Origin: JBMYZL01 sp965661765
Lineage (GTDB): Bacteria > Bacteroidota > Bacteroidia > Flavobacteriales_D > Sanyastnellaceae
Assembly: GCA_965661765.1 (NCBI GenBank)
Contig: CBFIFE010000034.1
Location: forward strand, 1 to 29,664
Length of the DNA: 29,664 nt
Direction: 5' to 3'
Shown one piece after another: positions 1 to 7,468 of the stretch (the stretch's first letter is position 1; each line of letters begins with the position of its first letter). The translations under genes and the position numbers were made by a program. The notes beneath the pieces are model-generated. The model worked only from the letters and a program-made list of their open reading frames with translations. It ran no database searches and had not been told where the DNA came from.

Positions 1-1
1 C

Positions 2-871
2 ACAGTGCGTGATTCTGCCCAGTTTGATGACAACGTGAACATTGACGCTACGTTGACTGCGGACAGTGCAATCGTTGAGGAGTCATTGAAGATTTACACG
101 CCGACATACGACGAGTACAGCTTCTCTTCTGAAACGTTGTCAGAGCCTGAGTTCGAAATCTTGAACGTTGATGGCGATCCCATCTTCGAGGTGGACGGAC
201 ACAACGATGACGTCATCGCTGAGAACTTGACTGTAAACGGAACATTCACCACCCAGGACTGGATCGTGAACGACGACATCTCTGCTGATGACATCTCTGC
301 AGCTGGTGTTGTTACTTCCGGAAACACCACATTCGGCAGCGAGTGGGGAACAGCAAACGCGAACGGCAACAACTGGTTGACTCGCCGTGACTACGTCGAC
401 TTCCACCGCCAAGCGGCAACAGGTGTCATCCAAGCGTTCAGCTACGATGCAGACTTGATTGGAGGTATTGCTGATGCCGACTACAACGAAGCTGTGTACT
501 ACATGAACGGAGATCTCGTTTTGTATGCTGATTCAGTAGAGTCTGCAAACAGCAAGAACTACACCATCACGGTGAAGGGCGAGAACTTCAACAGCTTGAT
601 TGACGAAGACGGCGCGCCGTTGACCATTGAGGCTGCGATTTGGGCTGAGAACAACAAGCTCGACATCACTGCCGCAAGCCACAACTTGTCAGTAGTTGAC
701 GACAACACGATCACATTCGAGATCGGCTATGGCGACATCAACGGCATCGTTGCTTGCACATCAGGCAAGGTTCGTCCGACCCTCGCTTTGGGATCAGAGA
801 CCTACGGAATGCAAATGACTGGACTGCACTTCTTCATCGAGATTGAGGAGGCTGTTGCACCAATCAATTAA
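2..871 (+). CDS. C-terminal part of an acidic, probably surface or secreted protein (5' truncated by window edge)
   Basis: The reading frame is open to the left edge, so the GTG at position 5 is probably not the start and about 289 codons of a longer gene are seen. The product is rich in Asp, Glu, Asn and Thr and poor in Lys and Arg. It has short repeated phrases (DDISADDISAAG, DNVNIDATLTADS) reminiscent of beta-rich, fibre-like extracellular proteins. No catalytic motif, membrane segment or type IX sorting domain was recognised. Codon choice (AAC, TTC, ATC, CGT, GGA, TTG) looks biased in the way of highly expressed genes, unlike the GC-rich genes further right. A 31-bp gap separates it from the next gene on the same strand, so the two may be cotranscribed. 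The coding call is firm; the function is unknown. Confidence 0.75.
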   Translation, partial: TVRDSAQFDDNVNIDATLTADSAIVEESLKIYTPTYDEYSFSSETLSEPEFEILNVDGDPIFEVDGHNDDVIAENLTVNGTFTTQDWIVNDDISADDISAAGVVTSGNTTFGSEWGTANANGNNWLTRRDYVDFHRQAATGVIQAFSYDADLIGGIADADYNEAVYYMNGDLVLYADSVESANSKNYTITVKGENFNSLIDEDGAPLTIEAAIWAENNKLDITAASHNLSVVDDNTITFEIGYGDINGIVACTSGKVRPTLALGSETYGMQMTGLHFFIEIEEAVAPIN

Positions 872-902
872 TCATCATTAACCCCCTAACGAGCAATAAG
901 TC

Positions 903-1340
903 ATGAAAAAGCTCTTTTACATCTTGTTCCTGCTCGGGGGTCTCTCGCTGATCTCTCAGGAGGCTTCAGCTCAGGTCACGCCTGAACGCGAAGCCATCAC
1001 CTCAGGGTATCATTCGGGAGAGGTTGACGCAATTGGAGAAAGCCTGAGCCAAATCGAGGGATCGATTGGCCAGGTCTTCACCACCACGGTCAGCGAAGGC
1101 AATGTCTTCTTGACCCAAGGTTTCCAGCAAATGGCATACCGCCCTTGCCCCGGAGACGTGAATGGTGACAATACAGTTGGTACAAATGACCTTTTGGCCA
1201 TCCTCAGCGTTTACGGACAGCAATGTCCAGAGATCTACGACTCACCCAATGGTGGTGCGGAAGACCTCAACGAGGATTGCACAATCGGAACGGCAGACCT
1301 GCTTGTTCTCCTCGCTTACTACGGTGAGTTGTGTAACTAA
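903..1340 (+). CDS. small secreted protein with C-terminal dockerin-like (two calcium-loop) domain
   Basis: A 145-aa protein with a clear Sec signal peptide (residues 1-23, cleavage after ASA before Gln24). Residues 54-76 (SIGQVF...VFLTQGFQQ) resemble the segment common in flavobacterial secreted proteins just before their C-terminal module. Residues 84-107 (DVNGDNTVGTNDLLAILSVYG) and 121-141 (DLNEDCTIGTADLLVLLAYYG) are two copies of a dockerin/EF-hand-like loop, DxNxDxxxxxxDLLxxLxxYG. Cysteines at 82, 108, 126 and 144 may form disulfides. In cellulosomes such domains bind cohesins; in marine Bacteroidota similar tails occur on many secreted proteins where the partner is unknown, so a calcium-stabilised attachment or sorting role is inference. 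A strong terminator follows directly. Confidence 0.85.
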   Translation: MKKLFYILFLLGGLSLISQEASAQVTPEREAITSGYHSGEVDAIGESLSQIEGSIGQVFTTTVSEGNVFLTQGFQQMAYRPCPGDVNGDNTVGTNDLLAILSVYGQQCPEIYDSPNGGAEDLNEDCTIGTADLLVLLAYYGELCN

Positions 1341-1361
1341 CACCCAGAGCGCTAAATAAAG

Positions 1362-1394
1362 AAAGGGCCTCCCAGAAATGGGAGGCCTTTTTTT
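1362..1394 (+). terminator. rho-independent terminator of the dockerin-like gene
   Basis: A perfect 8-bp stem, GGCCTCCC (1366-1373) with GGGAGGCC (1380-1387), closes a 6-nt loop and is followed by seven T residues (1388-1394). It begins 21 nt after the stop codon of the upstream plus-strand gene. Confidence 0.93.
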
Positions 1395-1468
1395 GTGTCC
1401 ATTTGCCAAGGAATTGAGGTGGTCGGGAAAAACTGGACACGAAACGGGGGTGTCTTCAATGAGGAACG

Positions 1469-1570
1469 ATGTCCAAAACATGCAGAAAATTCAACTCGGC
1501 CTTCAAGGCGACAGTGGCCATTGAAGTTGCCACGCGCCACATTTTGCTACTGCCCGGTTGCAGCTTCTGA
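1469..1570 (+). pseudogene. IS3-family transposase OrfA N-terminal fragment
   Basis: A 33-codon frame starts MSKTCRKFNSAFKATVAIE, which matches the common opening of IS3-family OrfA proteins (RRKFxxEFKxxVALEAL). After about 19 residues the similarity stops and the frame ends at a TGA. It sits 27 bp inside the left inverted repeat, where OrfA normally begins. It is non-functional. Confidence 0.75.
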
Positions 1571-1670
1571 ACAGGATTTGGCAGCCATGCGCACACTCGA
1601 TGAGCTCTACTTCGAATCATTGGAAACAGGTGCAGATGTTCAGCGCGCTTGCTGCGAATTCATTCAGTAA
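1566..1670 (+). pseudogene. possible IS3-family OrfB (integrase) fragment
   Basis: In the frame starting at 1566 the residues EQDLAAMRTLDELYFES resemble the OrfB segment before its integrase core (LxxMRxLDELYLExP). The frame ends at 1670 with no DDE residues. This is a short match and a weaker call than the OrfA fragment, but its place inside the same inverted repeats supports it. Confidence 0.5.
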
Positions 1671-1826
1671 TCCAACCACAAGCGAGACCACAGTTCGATC
1701 GGAAATCAACCTCCGATGGTCTTCTACAAACTCGCTGCTTGAACCATGAAATCCACCTGAACTTGCCCTCAAACGTGTCCAACTGAATCCGACCACTTCA
1801 TTGGAACAACCGCATTGACCTTGATT

Positions 1827-1881
1827 CCTTGGTCGCCATCGTTCCTTGGTTGCCCTCGTCCCCTAGTTTCCCTCGTCACCC
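1827..1881 (-). repeat. G-rich 8-9 bp tandem array at the 3' end of the TPR gene
   Basis: Read on the minus strand the segment parses as degenerate units GGGTGACGA, GGGAAACTA, GGGGACGA, GGGCAACCA, AGGAACGA, TGGCGACCA, AGGAATCA. The TAG stop of the TPR gene (1863-1865) is inside the second unit, and the array encodes its last residues. The phrase GGAACGATGGCGACCA occurs with one mismatch in the array after secA, so these are related copies and not independent simple repeats. Confidence 0.8.
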
Positions 1882-3713
1882 GGTTCTCGAAGGTTCCGGA
1901 ACCGCCTCCTTGCTTCCACTGCGTGGAGGGAGGCCGGGTATTCAAACAAGAGGCGTTCGTACAACGATGACGCTGTTTCGAGGTCGAGGTAGTGCTCCTC
2001 ATGCAAGGACGCCAGTTGGAACAATGCGTCGTCGCCGAGAATGTCGTCGAAGTGAAGTTCCGTGATCTCCGAGAGAAACGTCATGGCTGTATCCACGTTG
2101 CCTTCAAGCAGGGCCAATTCGGCCTTGCGGTAGAGGATCTCATCTTCCAATGCATGTCCCGGCCAAACCATGAGGATGGAATCCATTTTGACGCGGGCGG
2201 CATCGAGCTCGTTTTTGAGAATGTGCAGGTCGGCATCCGCAAACAACGCCATCGGCTTCACAATCGTATCCAAGGCGTAGTTGTCGGTGATGAGGAGCGA
2301 CAAGTCAATCGCGTCATTCGAAATGAGCTTGGACGTCGAAGCCTTCAACGCATCAAGTTGGGACTGGGCCCAGTCAAAGTCGCCAGTGAAATAGGAAATT
2401 CGGGCGTTTCTGAATTTGGCCTCATGCCCCAGAGGATCGTCTTGGAAGTCCAACTCCACTTGGGAGTACAAGAGGGACGCATCCCAAATCGCATCGTCCA
2501 AGATGAAAATATCGCCCAGTTCGAGCTTGCAAATGGCGGCAATTTTGTCGTAGAGCCCAGGAAGTTCCAGCAGCGATTCGAGGCGGGCAATGGCCGACGC
2601 AGGTTCGCCGAGATAGTGCCCTTCAATGTGAGCCAAATCCTTGACGAGCATTGCAGTTTCGGCACGTACGCCCAGTTGCTGCAGGGTCGAACGATACCGT
2701 TCAGCGAGATCTGACAAACCTTCGCTGTCGCGCGGAATGGTTTGTTCAAGCATCGTCAGCCGCATTTGCAGCGCGTCGGTGCGGGCGGCATAGAAGTATG
2801 GCGTGTCCTCGCCTTTGTTGGCCACATCATTGAAACAGGCAATGGCCGTTTCGTAATCCCCGTTGGCGCTCGCGGTGTTGCCGAGCTCCATCAGCCGGGC
2901 ACCCGTTTCGTTGCGCCGCAGATCCAGGGCCTTCGTGTGGATGTAAGCCCCTTGGAAATCTTTGAGCTGATTGTAGTACCAAACCAGCAGCTCGGTGAAC
3001 AAGTCCACTTCAGGATGGGCCTGATTCGCTTCAATGAGTTTGCCGACGAGCATTTCGGCGAGCTCGGGGTTGTCTTGAATGCGCAGGTTGCGCTCAAAAC
3101 TGCTGGTGACGTTGCGATAATACGCGGGCTTTGTGAGCAGCAGGTCGAGGAACGCATCCACCATGCCGGGGTAGTCGCCGCGAAGGCCTTGGAGGTTGGC
3201 GATTTGGTAGGCCAAATCCACCGTGCCAATCCGCGAGGCCTTTTCGTACACAGCGAGTGCCAAATCCAGTTCATTCAAATCGATGAACGCATTCGCCAGC
3301 GCAATGGCGCCCGACCGACCAGGTTCCAACCGTTCGAGTGCTTCGTTGAACGCCTCCATGGCCGCCTCGCGCATGTCGAAGTGCATATAGAGGCTCCCGA
3401 GGTCGACGTACGCCGTCGCCCGCACAGAGCGCTGCTTCAACCTCGATTTCACCAACTTCTCGGCTTCCTCAAAATTGTTGGTGGCCAACAGACTTCCGTA
3501 GTACATGTCGTACACCGCATTCGTCTTGTTGCGCTTGTAGATGTTTTCCAGGTAAAGCAAGGCCTGCTCGTACGACCCTTCGTTGAAGTAGTATTCGGCG
3601 AGCTCGAGGTCGGAGGTTTGGGCGTTTGCCGATGGCATTGCACCCAACCCAAAGCTCAGCGCGCCCGCCAGCAGCAGCGTCCGCAATCTCAGGTGGCGCG
3701 TTCTGTGTTTCAT
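1863..3713 (-). CDS. secreted/periplasmic tetratricopeptide-repeat protein
   Basis: A 616-aa protein with an N-terminal signal peptide (hydrophobic stretch about 12-24, likely cleavage after ANA at 31), then helical repeats throughout. TPR-like units are visible near residues 34-68 (LAEYYFNEGSYEQALLYLENI), 98-130, 135-165, 283-310 and 556-603 (LASLHEEHYLDLETASSLYERLLFEYP). No enzymatic motif is present, so it is probably a periplasmic scaffold; partners are unknown. Its start overlaps the stop of the upstream lipoprotein gene by ATGA (3710-3713), implying translational coupling, and it is the last gene of a serS-lipoprotein-TPR run. The last residues (PGDEGN) and the TAG stop are encoded by a G-rich minisatellite, so the natural C terminus may have been altered by the repeat. 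Confidence 0.9.
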   Translation of the reverse strand: MKHRTRHLRLRTLLLAGALSFGLGAMPSANAQTSDLELAEYYFNEGSYEQALLYLENIYKRNKTNAVYDMYYGSLLATNNFEEAEKLVKSRLKQRSVRATAYVDLGSLYMHFDMREAAMEAFNEALERLEPGRSGAIALANAFIDLNELDLALAVYEKASRIGTVDLAYQIANLQGLRGDYPGMVDAFLDLLLTKPAYYRNVTSSFERNLRIQDNPELAEMLVGKLIEANQAHPEVDLFTELLVWYYNQLKDFQGAYIHTKALDLRRNETGARLMELGNTASANGDYETAIACFNDVANKGEDTPYFYAARTDALQMRLTMLEQTIPRDSEGLSDLAERYRSTLQQLGVRAETAMLVKDLAHIEGHYLGEPASAIARLESLLELPGLYDKIAAICKLELGDIFILDDAIWDASLLYSQVELDFQDDPLGHEAKFRNARISYFTGDFDWAQSQLDALKASTSKLISNDAIDLSLLITDNYALDTIVKPMALFADADLHILKNELDAARVKMDSILMVWPGHALEDEILYRKAELALLEGNVDTAMTFLSEITELHFDDILGDDALFQLASLHEEHYLDLETASSLYERLLFEYPASLHAVEARRRFRNLREPGDEGN

Positions 3714-4357
3714 CGGGGAGTCGGGTTTGCGCCATCCTCGCTTCGGGCGATCACAAGTTGCGCCAAACGAGCCCGGAGTTGTGTCTTCAACCGATCTGCA
3801 TCTGTGCGCACTGCCGCTGCGGTGAGCGATCCGCGCTCGGCGTATTGCGTGGTTTCCTCGACTGACGCCAGAAGTGCACGGGCGATCCGGACCTCTTGTG
3901 CCAAATTGTCTGAGATGTAGGCGGAGTCCACAGCATGTCCAGCACCATCGGTTGGGGCCTTCGATTCGAGCAGATGGGCGAAGCTGGAGATTTGGTTCAA
4001 TGCCCGATCAATCGATGCATCTGTTCGGACGATGCGGTCTGGGAAGTCTTTGAGCAATCGCCGGGCCCTGCTGACTTCAGCAATGACCAGGCCTTCTTCT
4101 TTGCTCAGCACCATGCCCGAATCGCTCAGCATCACTTCAAACGCGCGCAACTCCTCCGAGGCCCATGCTCGGGTGCTGGCCAACGTATCCACATCCAGCT
4201 GACCCAGCATGGATTTCGCGGTGGCCAACGAGTCCTTCAAGTCCGCCAAGGTTGTCAACTCCGCTTGATGTGGCCCGTTTGCACATCCCGTCCAGAGGCC
4301 GAGCAGCAACGCCCAAAGGGCAGCAGCTCGCGCCGATTGAAAAACCCAGTGAATCAT
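3710..4357 (-). CDS. small coiled-coil lipoprotein of unknown function
   Basis: A 215-aa product with a type II signal peptide: hydrophobic residues 11-22 followed by lipobox WTGC with Cys25. The mature part is almost entirely helical and charged (for example TLADLKDSLATAKSMLGQLD and AAAVRTDADRLKTQLRARLA), suggesting a coiled coil anchored to a membrane. I do not recognise a named family. It sits 21 bp after serS and overlaps the TPR gene by ATGA, so it is probably cotranscribed and coupled with the TPR protein. The two may form an envelope complex; this rests on gene order only. Confidence 0.85.
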   Translation of the reverse strand: MIHWVFQSARAAALWALLLGLWTGCANGPHQAELTTLADLKDSLATAKSMLGQLDVDTLASTRAWASEELRAFEVMLSDSGMVLSKEEGLVIAEVSRARRLLKDFPDRIVRTDASIDRALNQISSFAHLLESKAPTDGAGHAVDSAYISDNLAQEVRIARALLASVEETTQYAERGSLTAAAVRTDADRLKTQLRARLAQLVIARSEDGANPTPR

Positions 4358-4378
4358 GCCCCGAAGATAGGGCGATGG

Positions 4379-5650
4379 TCAGTCAATTTTTGTGAAACCG
4401 CAATAGGGATGCAAGGCGGCCGGGATGAGAATCCCATCCTCGGTTTGGTGATTTTCCAACAAGGCGGCGACAATCCTGGGCAAGGCCAAAGCCGAGCCGT
4501 TGAGCGTGTGCACCAAATGCGTTTTCCCGTCCTTCCCTTTGTAGCGGCATTTCAGCCTGTTGGCCTGGTAGGTCTCAAAATTCGACACAGAGGAAACCTC
4601 CAGCCAACGCTCTTGGGCAGCGCTCCAGACCTCAAAATCATACGTCAAAGCAGAAGTGAACCCCATATCGCCACCGCACAACCGAAGCACGCGGTAAGGA
4701 AGCTCGAGCGCTTCGAGAAGGCTCCGCACATGTTCCACCATGGCGTCAAGGGTGTCGTAGCTCTGGTCCGGATGGGAGACTTGGACAATTTCCACCTTGT
4801 CGAACTGGTGCAAGCGGTTCAAGCCGCGCACATCCTTGCCATAACTGCCTGCTTCGCGGCGAAAGCATGGGGTGTACCCACAGAGCTTGCGCGGCAGGTC
4901 ACTTTCTTGCAGGAGAACGTCGCGGTAAATGTTCGTCAAGGGAACTTCTGCCGTTGGGATCAGGTAGAGATCGTCTGCCGTGATGTGGTACATCTGGCCC
5001 TCTTTGTCGGGCAGTTGTCCTGTGCCAAATCCACTTTCCGGATTGATCACATGCGGAGGAATGAACTCTTCATAACCCGCAGCATCGGCCCGGTCGAGAA
5101 AGAACTGAATCAGGGCGCGTTGCAATTTCGCCCCTTTGCCTCGGTAGAACGGAAACCCGGCACCTGTGACCTTCGCCCCAAGGTCGAAGTCAATCAGGTT
5201 GTATTTCTCGGTGATGTCCCAGTGGGGCATTGCGCCCATGGGGAGGTCTTGGGTGGGGCCGCCTTCGCTGACCACTTCATTGTCTTCGGCCGTGCGACCG
5301 GCAGCAACCAGAGAGCAGGGTGTGTTGGGAATGTGGCAGAGTGCGGCCTGAATGCTGTTTTCCAACGTGTTCATTTGGTCCTTCAGCCCGGGAATCTGTT
5401 GCTTCAGGTCCGCCGTCTGTGATTTGATGCCTTCGGCTTCCTCCTTCCTTCCTTCTCGCATGAGCCCACCGATTTGCTTGCTGAGGGCATTGCTTTGGGC
5501 GAGCATGTCATCAAGCTCAGCCTGCGTGCTGCGGCGCTGAGCATCGAGTTCGAGAATGCGATCGATGGCTTCGGAGGCATCGAAATTGCGCTTGGCCAAC
5601 GCGTGAATGACGCGCTCCTTGTGATTCCGAAGGGTGGACAGTGTGAGCAT
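4379..5650 (-). CDS. serS: seryl-tRNA synthetase
   Basis: A 423-aa protein of normal bacterial SerRS length. Residues 1-100 form the long antiparallel coiled-coil arm that binds tRNA-Ser. The class II catalytic core follows, with TAEVPL at 233-238, motif 2 (FRREAGSYGKDVRGLNRLHQF, 263-283) and motif 3 (NGSALALPRIVAALLEN, 384-400) carrying the class-defining arginines. The enzyme charges tRNA-Ser (and tRNA-Sec where present) in the cytoplasm. The ATG at 5650 matches the usual N terminus (MLTLSTLRNHKERV). A promoter-like sequence 18 nt upstream overlaps the terminator of rpmA. Confidence 0.97.
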   Translation of the reverse strand: MLTLSTLRNHKERVIHALAKRNFDASEAIDRILELDAQRRSTQAELDDMLAQSNALSKQIGGLMREGRKEEAEGIKSQTADLKQQIPGLKDQMNTLENSIQAALCHIPNTPCSLVAAGRTAEDNEVVSEGGPTQDLPMGAMPHWDITEKYNLIDFDLGAKVTGAGFPFYRGKGAKLQRALIQFFLDRADAAGYEEFIPPHVINPESGFGTGQLPDKEGQMYHITADDLYLIPTAEVPLTNIYRDVLLQESDLPRKLCGYTPCFRREAGSYGKDVRGLNRLHQFDKVEIVQVSHPDQSYDTLDAMVEHVRSLLEALELPYRVLRLCGGDMGFTSALTYDFEVWSAAQERWLEVSSVSNFETYQANRLKCRYKGKDGKTHLVHTLNGSALALPRIVAALLENHQTEDGILIPAALHPYCGFTKID

Positions 5651-5668
5651 GAGAAGTTTTCAGTGGGG

Positions 5669-5697
5669 CAAAAATAGAGAACTCCCGAACCCCACAA
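5669..5697 (-). promoter_or_regulatory. predicted serS promoter (TTG-N18-TATTTTTG)
   Basis: On the minus strand TTG (5697-5695), an 18-nt spacer and TATTTTTG (5676-5669) match the Bacteroidota -33/-7 consensus exactly. The -7 box ends 18 nt before the serS ATG. The -33 element lies in the loop and stem of the rpmA terminator and the -7 box is also its T-tract, so the two signals share sequence. Confidence 0.55.
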
Positions 5698-5711
5698 GGG
5701 GAACGGGAGTT
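5670..5711 (-). terminator. rho-independent terminator of rplU-rpmA
   Basis: On the minus strand, AACTCCCG/CGGGAGTT (5704-5711 with 5680-5687) forms an outer stem; an AA/AA internal loop and a CCCC/GGGG inner stem close an ACAA-type loop. Five T residues (5674-5670) follow after a short spacer. It lies about 90 nt beyond the rpmA stop codon. Confidence 0.8.
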
Positions 5712-5801
5712 GGATTGTCATGAGAAAGTTGCTGGCCCAAATCTTCTCGGGACTGTCACGATGACGCGCCCCGGAAAAGTCCAGCAAACTGCTTCAGATC
5801 T

Positions 5802-6065
5802 TCAGGATGCCGCGACAGGCACAACCGACACAAACGATCGGTTGTTCGCTTTTTTGCGGAATTCAACCACGCCGTCAGTGAGTGCGTACAAGGTGTCGTC
5901 CTTGCCGATGCCCACGTTGAGGCCTGGGTGGTGTTTTGTTCCTCGCTGACGAACCAAGATGTTGCCTGCGATGCACTGCTGTCCACCAAAAATTTTCACG
6001 CCCAGCCGCTTGGAGTGAGACTCCCGGCCGTTTTTCGAACTACCTACACCTTTTTTGTGAGCCAT
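5802..6065 (-). CDS. rpmA: 50S ribosomal protein L27
   Basis: An 87-aa protein beginning MAHKKGVGSSKNGRESHSKR, the characteristic L27 N terminus that reaches toward the peptidyl-transferase centre, followed by LGVKIFGGQ and GNILVRQRGTKHHPG. It is of normal length and has no cleavable N-terminal extension of the Firmicutes type. It lies 11 bp after rplU in the standard rplU-rpmA order and is followed by a hairpin terminator. Confidence 0.98.
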   Translation of the reverse strand: MAHKKGVGSSKNGRESHSKRLGVKIFGGQQCIAGNILVRQRGTKHHPGLNVGIGKDDTLYALTDGVVEFRKKANNRSFVSVVPVAAS

Positions 6066-6076
6066 GGTTTCGGGGG

Positions 6077-6388
6077 TTACGCGTTGATGCCTGTGATTTT
6101 GATTTCCGTCAAAGAGGCGCGGAAACCATTCATTTTCTGATAACCTTTCCGGCGCTTCTTCTTGAAGACCAGAACCTTGTCGCCTTTGAGGTGGCGTTCA
6201 ACCTGAGCGGTCACTTTCGCGCCGCTTACCGCCGGGGCGCCAACTTGAACGTCACCATCCTTGTCCACGAGAAGAACTGAGTCGAAAGTAATCTTCGCTC
6301 CTTCTTCCTCGCCAAGGCGGTTGACGAACACCTGCTGGTCTTTCTGTACTTTGTACTGGTGCCCTGCGATCTCTACGATTGCATACAT
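6077..6388 (-). CDS. rplU: 50S ribosomal protein L21
   Basis: A 103-aa protein of usual L21 length: MYAIVEIAGHQYKVQKDQQ at the start, then KVTAQVERHLKGDKVLVFKKKRRKGYQ, the conserved basic rRNA-binding signature. It is the first gene of rplU-rpmA and has a strong consensus promoter with a 34-nt spacing between the -7 box and ATG. Confidence 0.98.
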   Translation of the reverse strand: MYAIVEIAGHQYKVQKDQQVFVNRLGEEEGAKITFDSVLLVDKDGDVQVGAPAVSGAKVTAQVERHLKGDKVLVFKKKRRKGYQKMNGFRASLTEIKITGINA

Positions 6389-6422
6389 GAGAAAAATGTT
6401 TACTCCTCCGAAATGAGGACGG

Positions 6423-6453
6423 CAAAGGTAGGGATTTATCCGAAACTTTTCAA
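6423..6453 (-). promoter_or_regulatory. rplU-rpmA promoter (TTG-N20-TACCTTTG)
   Basis: Minus-strand TTG (6453-6451), a 20-nt spacer and TACCTTTG (6430-6423) match the Bacteroidota vegetative promoter consensus at every defined position. The -33 TTG overlaps the stop codon of the upstream EamA gene, so the ribosomal operon has its own promoter despite the tight spacing. Confidence 0.8.
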
Positions 6454-7361
6454 CGCTTTTTCCGATTCGTCACCCACACCCCTGCGAGGATGATGACGCC
6501 TGCCAGGATTTGGCCTGAATGCAACACCTCCCCATCCCAGAAGCCCCACAGCGTGGCAAAAACGGGAATGATGTAGGTCACCGAAGCAGCGACCAGTGCA
6601 TTTGTCCATTGGATCAGGGTGTTGAAAAGCACCAAAGCCCCCGCGGTTCCCACCGACGCCAGGACAACAATGGCCAGCAGCCCGCGGGGTCCATCCGGAT
6701 GGACGGCCACGACTTCTGGCAAATCGCTGCTGGCGACCCAGGCCCAGGCGGGCAGGGCAACAAGGCCCAAACTGATCGCCGAAATGACATAGCTCCGCAT
6801 GTGGGCAAGGCGTTCGCGAACCGTGTTGACGCTGATGCCGTAGCCCAGTGTTGCGGCCACAAGCATCAATGCCGGAACCGCTTCGCTCCATTCGAAGTGG
6901 GCCCTGCCGAGCCCTTCGAACGCAACAAGCCCCAGAGCCCCGATGAAGCCAATGAACAAGCCAAGGGTTTGGTCGCGATGGACTTTGTTGCGGAACACGA
7001 CCACGGAAATCACAAGGGTCCAAAGTGGGCTCAGCGCATTGAGCATGCCGGCGAGGGCACTCGGCAGGCGGGTCTGGGCATGGGCGAACAAGAGCGCTGG
7101 AAGCAGGCTGCCCACGATGCCGACAACGGCAATGGCGCCCCAACTTTTCGTGGGAATTTTCCGAATGTGGCGAATGGCTACAGGACTGAGGACGGTTCCG
7201 GCAATGGCGATGCGCAATGCGGCGAGGTCACCGGCGGCAAAGAGTGCCGAGCCATCGCGGGCAAACAACCCCATTTTCATCAAGATGAAACTGCTTCCCC
7301 AAACAAACCCAAGAAGGAGCAGAACGGCGGCTGGTGCCCATGGGCGTGGGGGTTGGGGCAT
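6450..7361 (-). CDS. EamA/DMT-superfamily transporter
   Basis: About 303 aa from the chosen ATG (MPQPPRPWAP), with roughly ten hydrophobic segments arranged as two EamA repeats. The first begins VLLLLGFVWGSSFILMKMGL and the second begins near ALMLVAATLGYGISVNTV. The W-G-S-S-F pattern in helix 1 and P-x-x-A-x-L-x-G-F/W in the last third are typical of drug/metabolite transporters. The substrate cannot be told from sequence. A longer start at 7397 exists, but a TACCTTTG box ends only 8 nt before it, so transcription would begin at about that ATG; the ATG at 7361 leaves a normal leader. Confidence 0.9.
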   Translation of the reverse strand: MPQPPRPWAPAAVLLLLGFVWGSSFILMKMGLFARDGSALFAAGDLAALRIAIAGTVLSPVAIRHIRKIPTKSWGAIAVVGIVGSLLPALLFAHAQTRLPSALAGMLNALSPLWTLVISVVVFRNKVHRDQTLGLFIGFIGALGLVAFEGLGRAHFEWSEAVPALMLVAATLGYGISVNTVRERLAHMRSYVISAISLGLVALPAWAWVASSDLPEVVAVHPDGPRGLLAIVVLASVGTAGALVLFNTLIQWTNALVAASVTYIIPVFATLWGFWDGEVLHSGQILAGVIILAGVWVTNRKKR

Positions 7362-7405
7362 GAGAAATGGGGTTGAGCCGGAGGCACGCTGCGGCAACCG
7401 GAGGG

Positions 7406-7413
7406 CAAAGGTA
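7406..7413 (-). promoter_or_regulatory. -7 box (TACCTTTG) for the EamA gene
   Basis: The minus-strand octamer matches TAnnTTTG exactly. No clear TTG is found 17-20 nt upstream. It supports the EamA start at 7361 over the one at 7397. Confidence 0.5.
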
Positions 7414-7455
7414 CGATTTAGGATTCCTTCGCGATTCGGGGAGCTTGATCGGATT

Positions 7456-7463
7456 TATATTTG
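7456..7463 (+). promoter_or_regulatory. -7 box (TATATTTG) for the metal-binding lipoprotein/ctaA unit
   Basis: The octamer is an exact match to TAnnTTTG and ends 5 nt before the ATG at 7469. A TTC at 7435-7437 is 18 nt upstream and is a weak -33 candidate. The spacing implies a leaderless or almost leaderless transcript. Confidence 0.5.
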
Positions 7464-7468
7464 TTCTC

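Larger units (their letters stand above)
1415..1800 (+). mobile_element. decayed IS3-family insertion sequence remnant (386 bp)
   Basis: The ends form an imperfect terminal inverted repeat: 1415-1441 and the reverse complement of 1774-1800 match at 20 of 27 positions, sharing TGA-GTGGTCGG at the tip and TGGACACG inside. TGA-tipped repeats with an internal TGGACA are typical of IS3-family elements. The interior holds a recognisable start of a transposase OrfA and a short OrfB-like fragment, both broken by stops, while a full element would be about 1.2-1.5 kb. Most of the transposase has therefore been lost by internal deletion. No convincing target-site duplication is visible (flanks GAAT and TTGG), which fits an old insertion. 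The remnant lies between the terminator at 1394 and the G-rich array at 1827. Confidence 0.8.

Noticed and set aside
1411..1804. Target-site duplication around the IS3 remnant
   Set aside because: The flanks GAAT and TTGG do not match at 3-5 bp, so no duplication can be claimed.
2742..3920. 392-codon frame antisense to the TPR gene
   Set aside because: A shadow frame in high-GC DNA; the TPR gene on the other strand has a signal peptide and repeats.
3935..5422. 495-codon frame antisense to serS and the lipoprotein gene
   Set aside because: It crosses two real genes and their junction; no start context or protein family.
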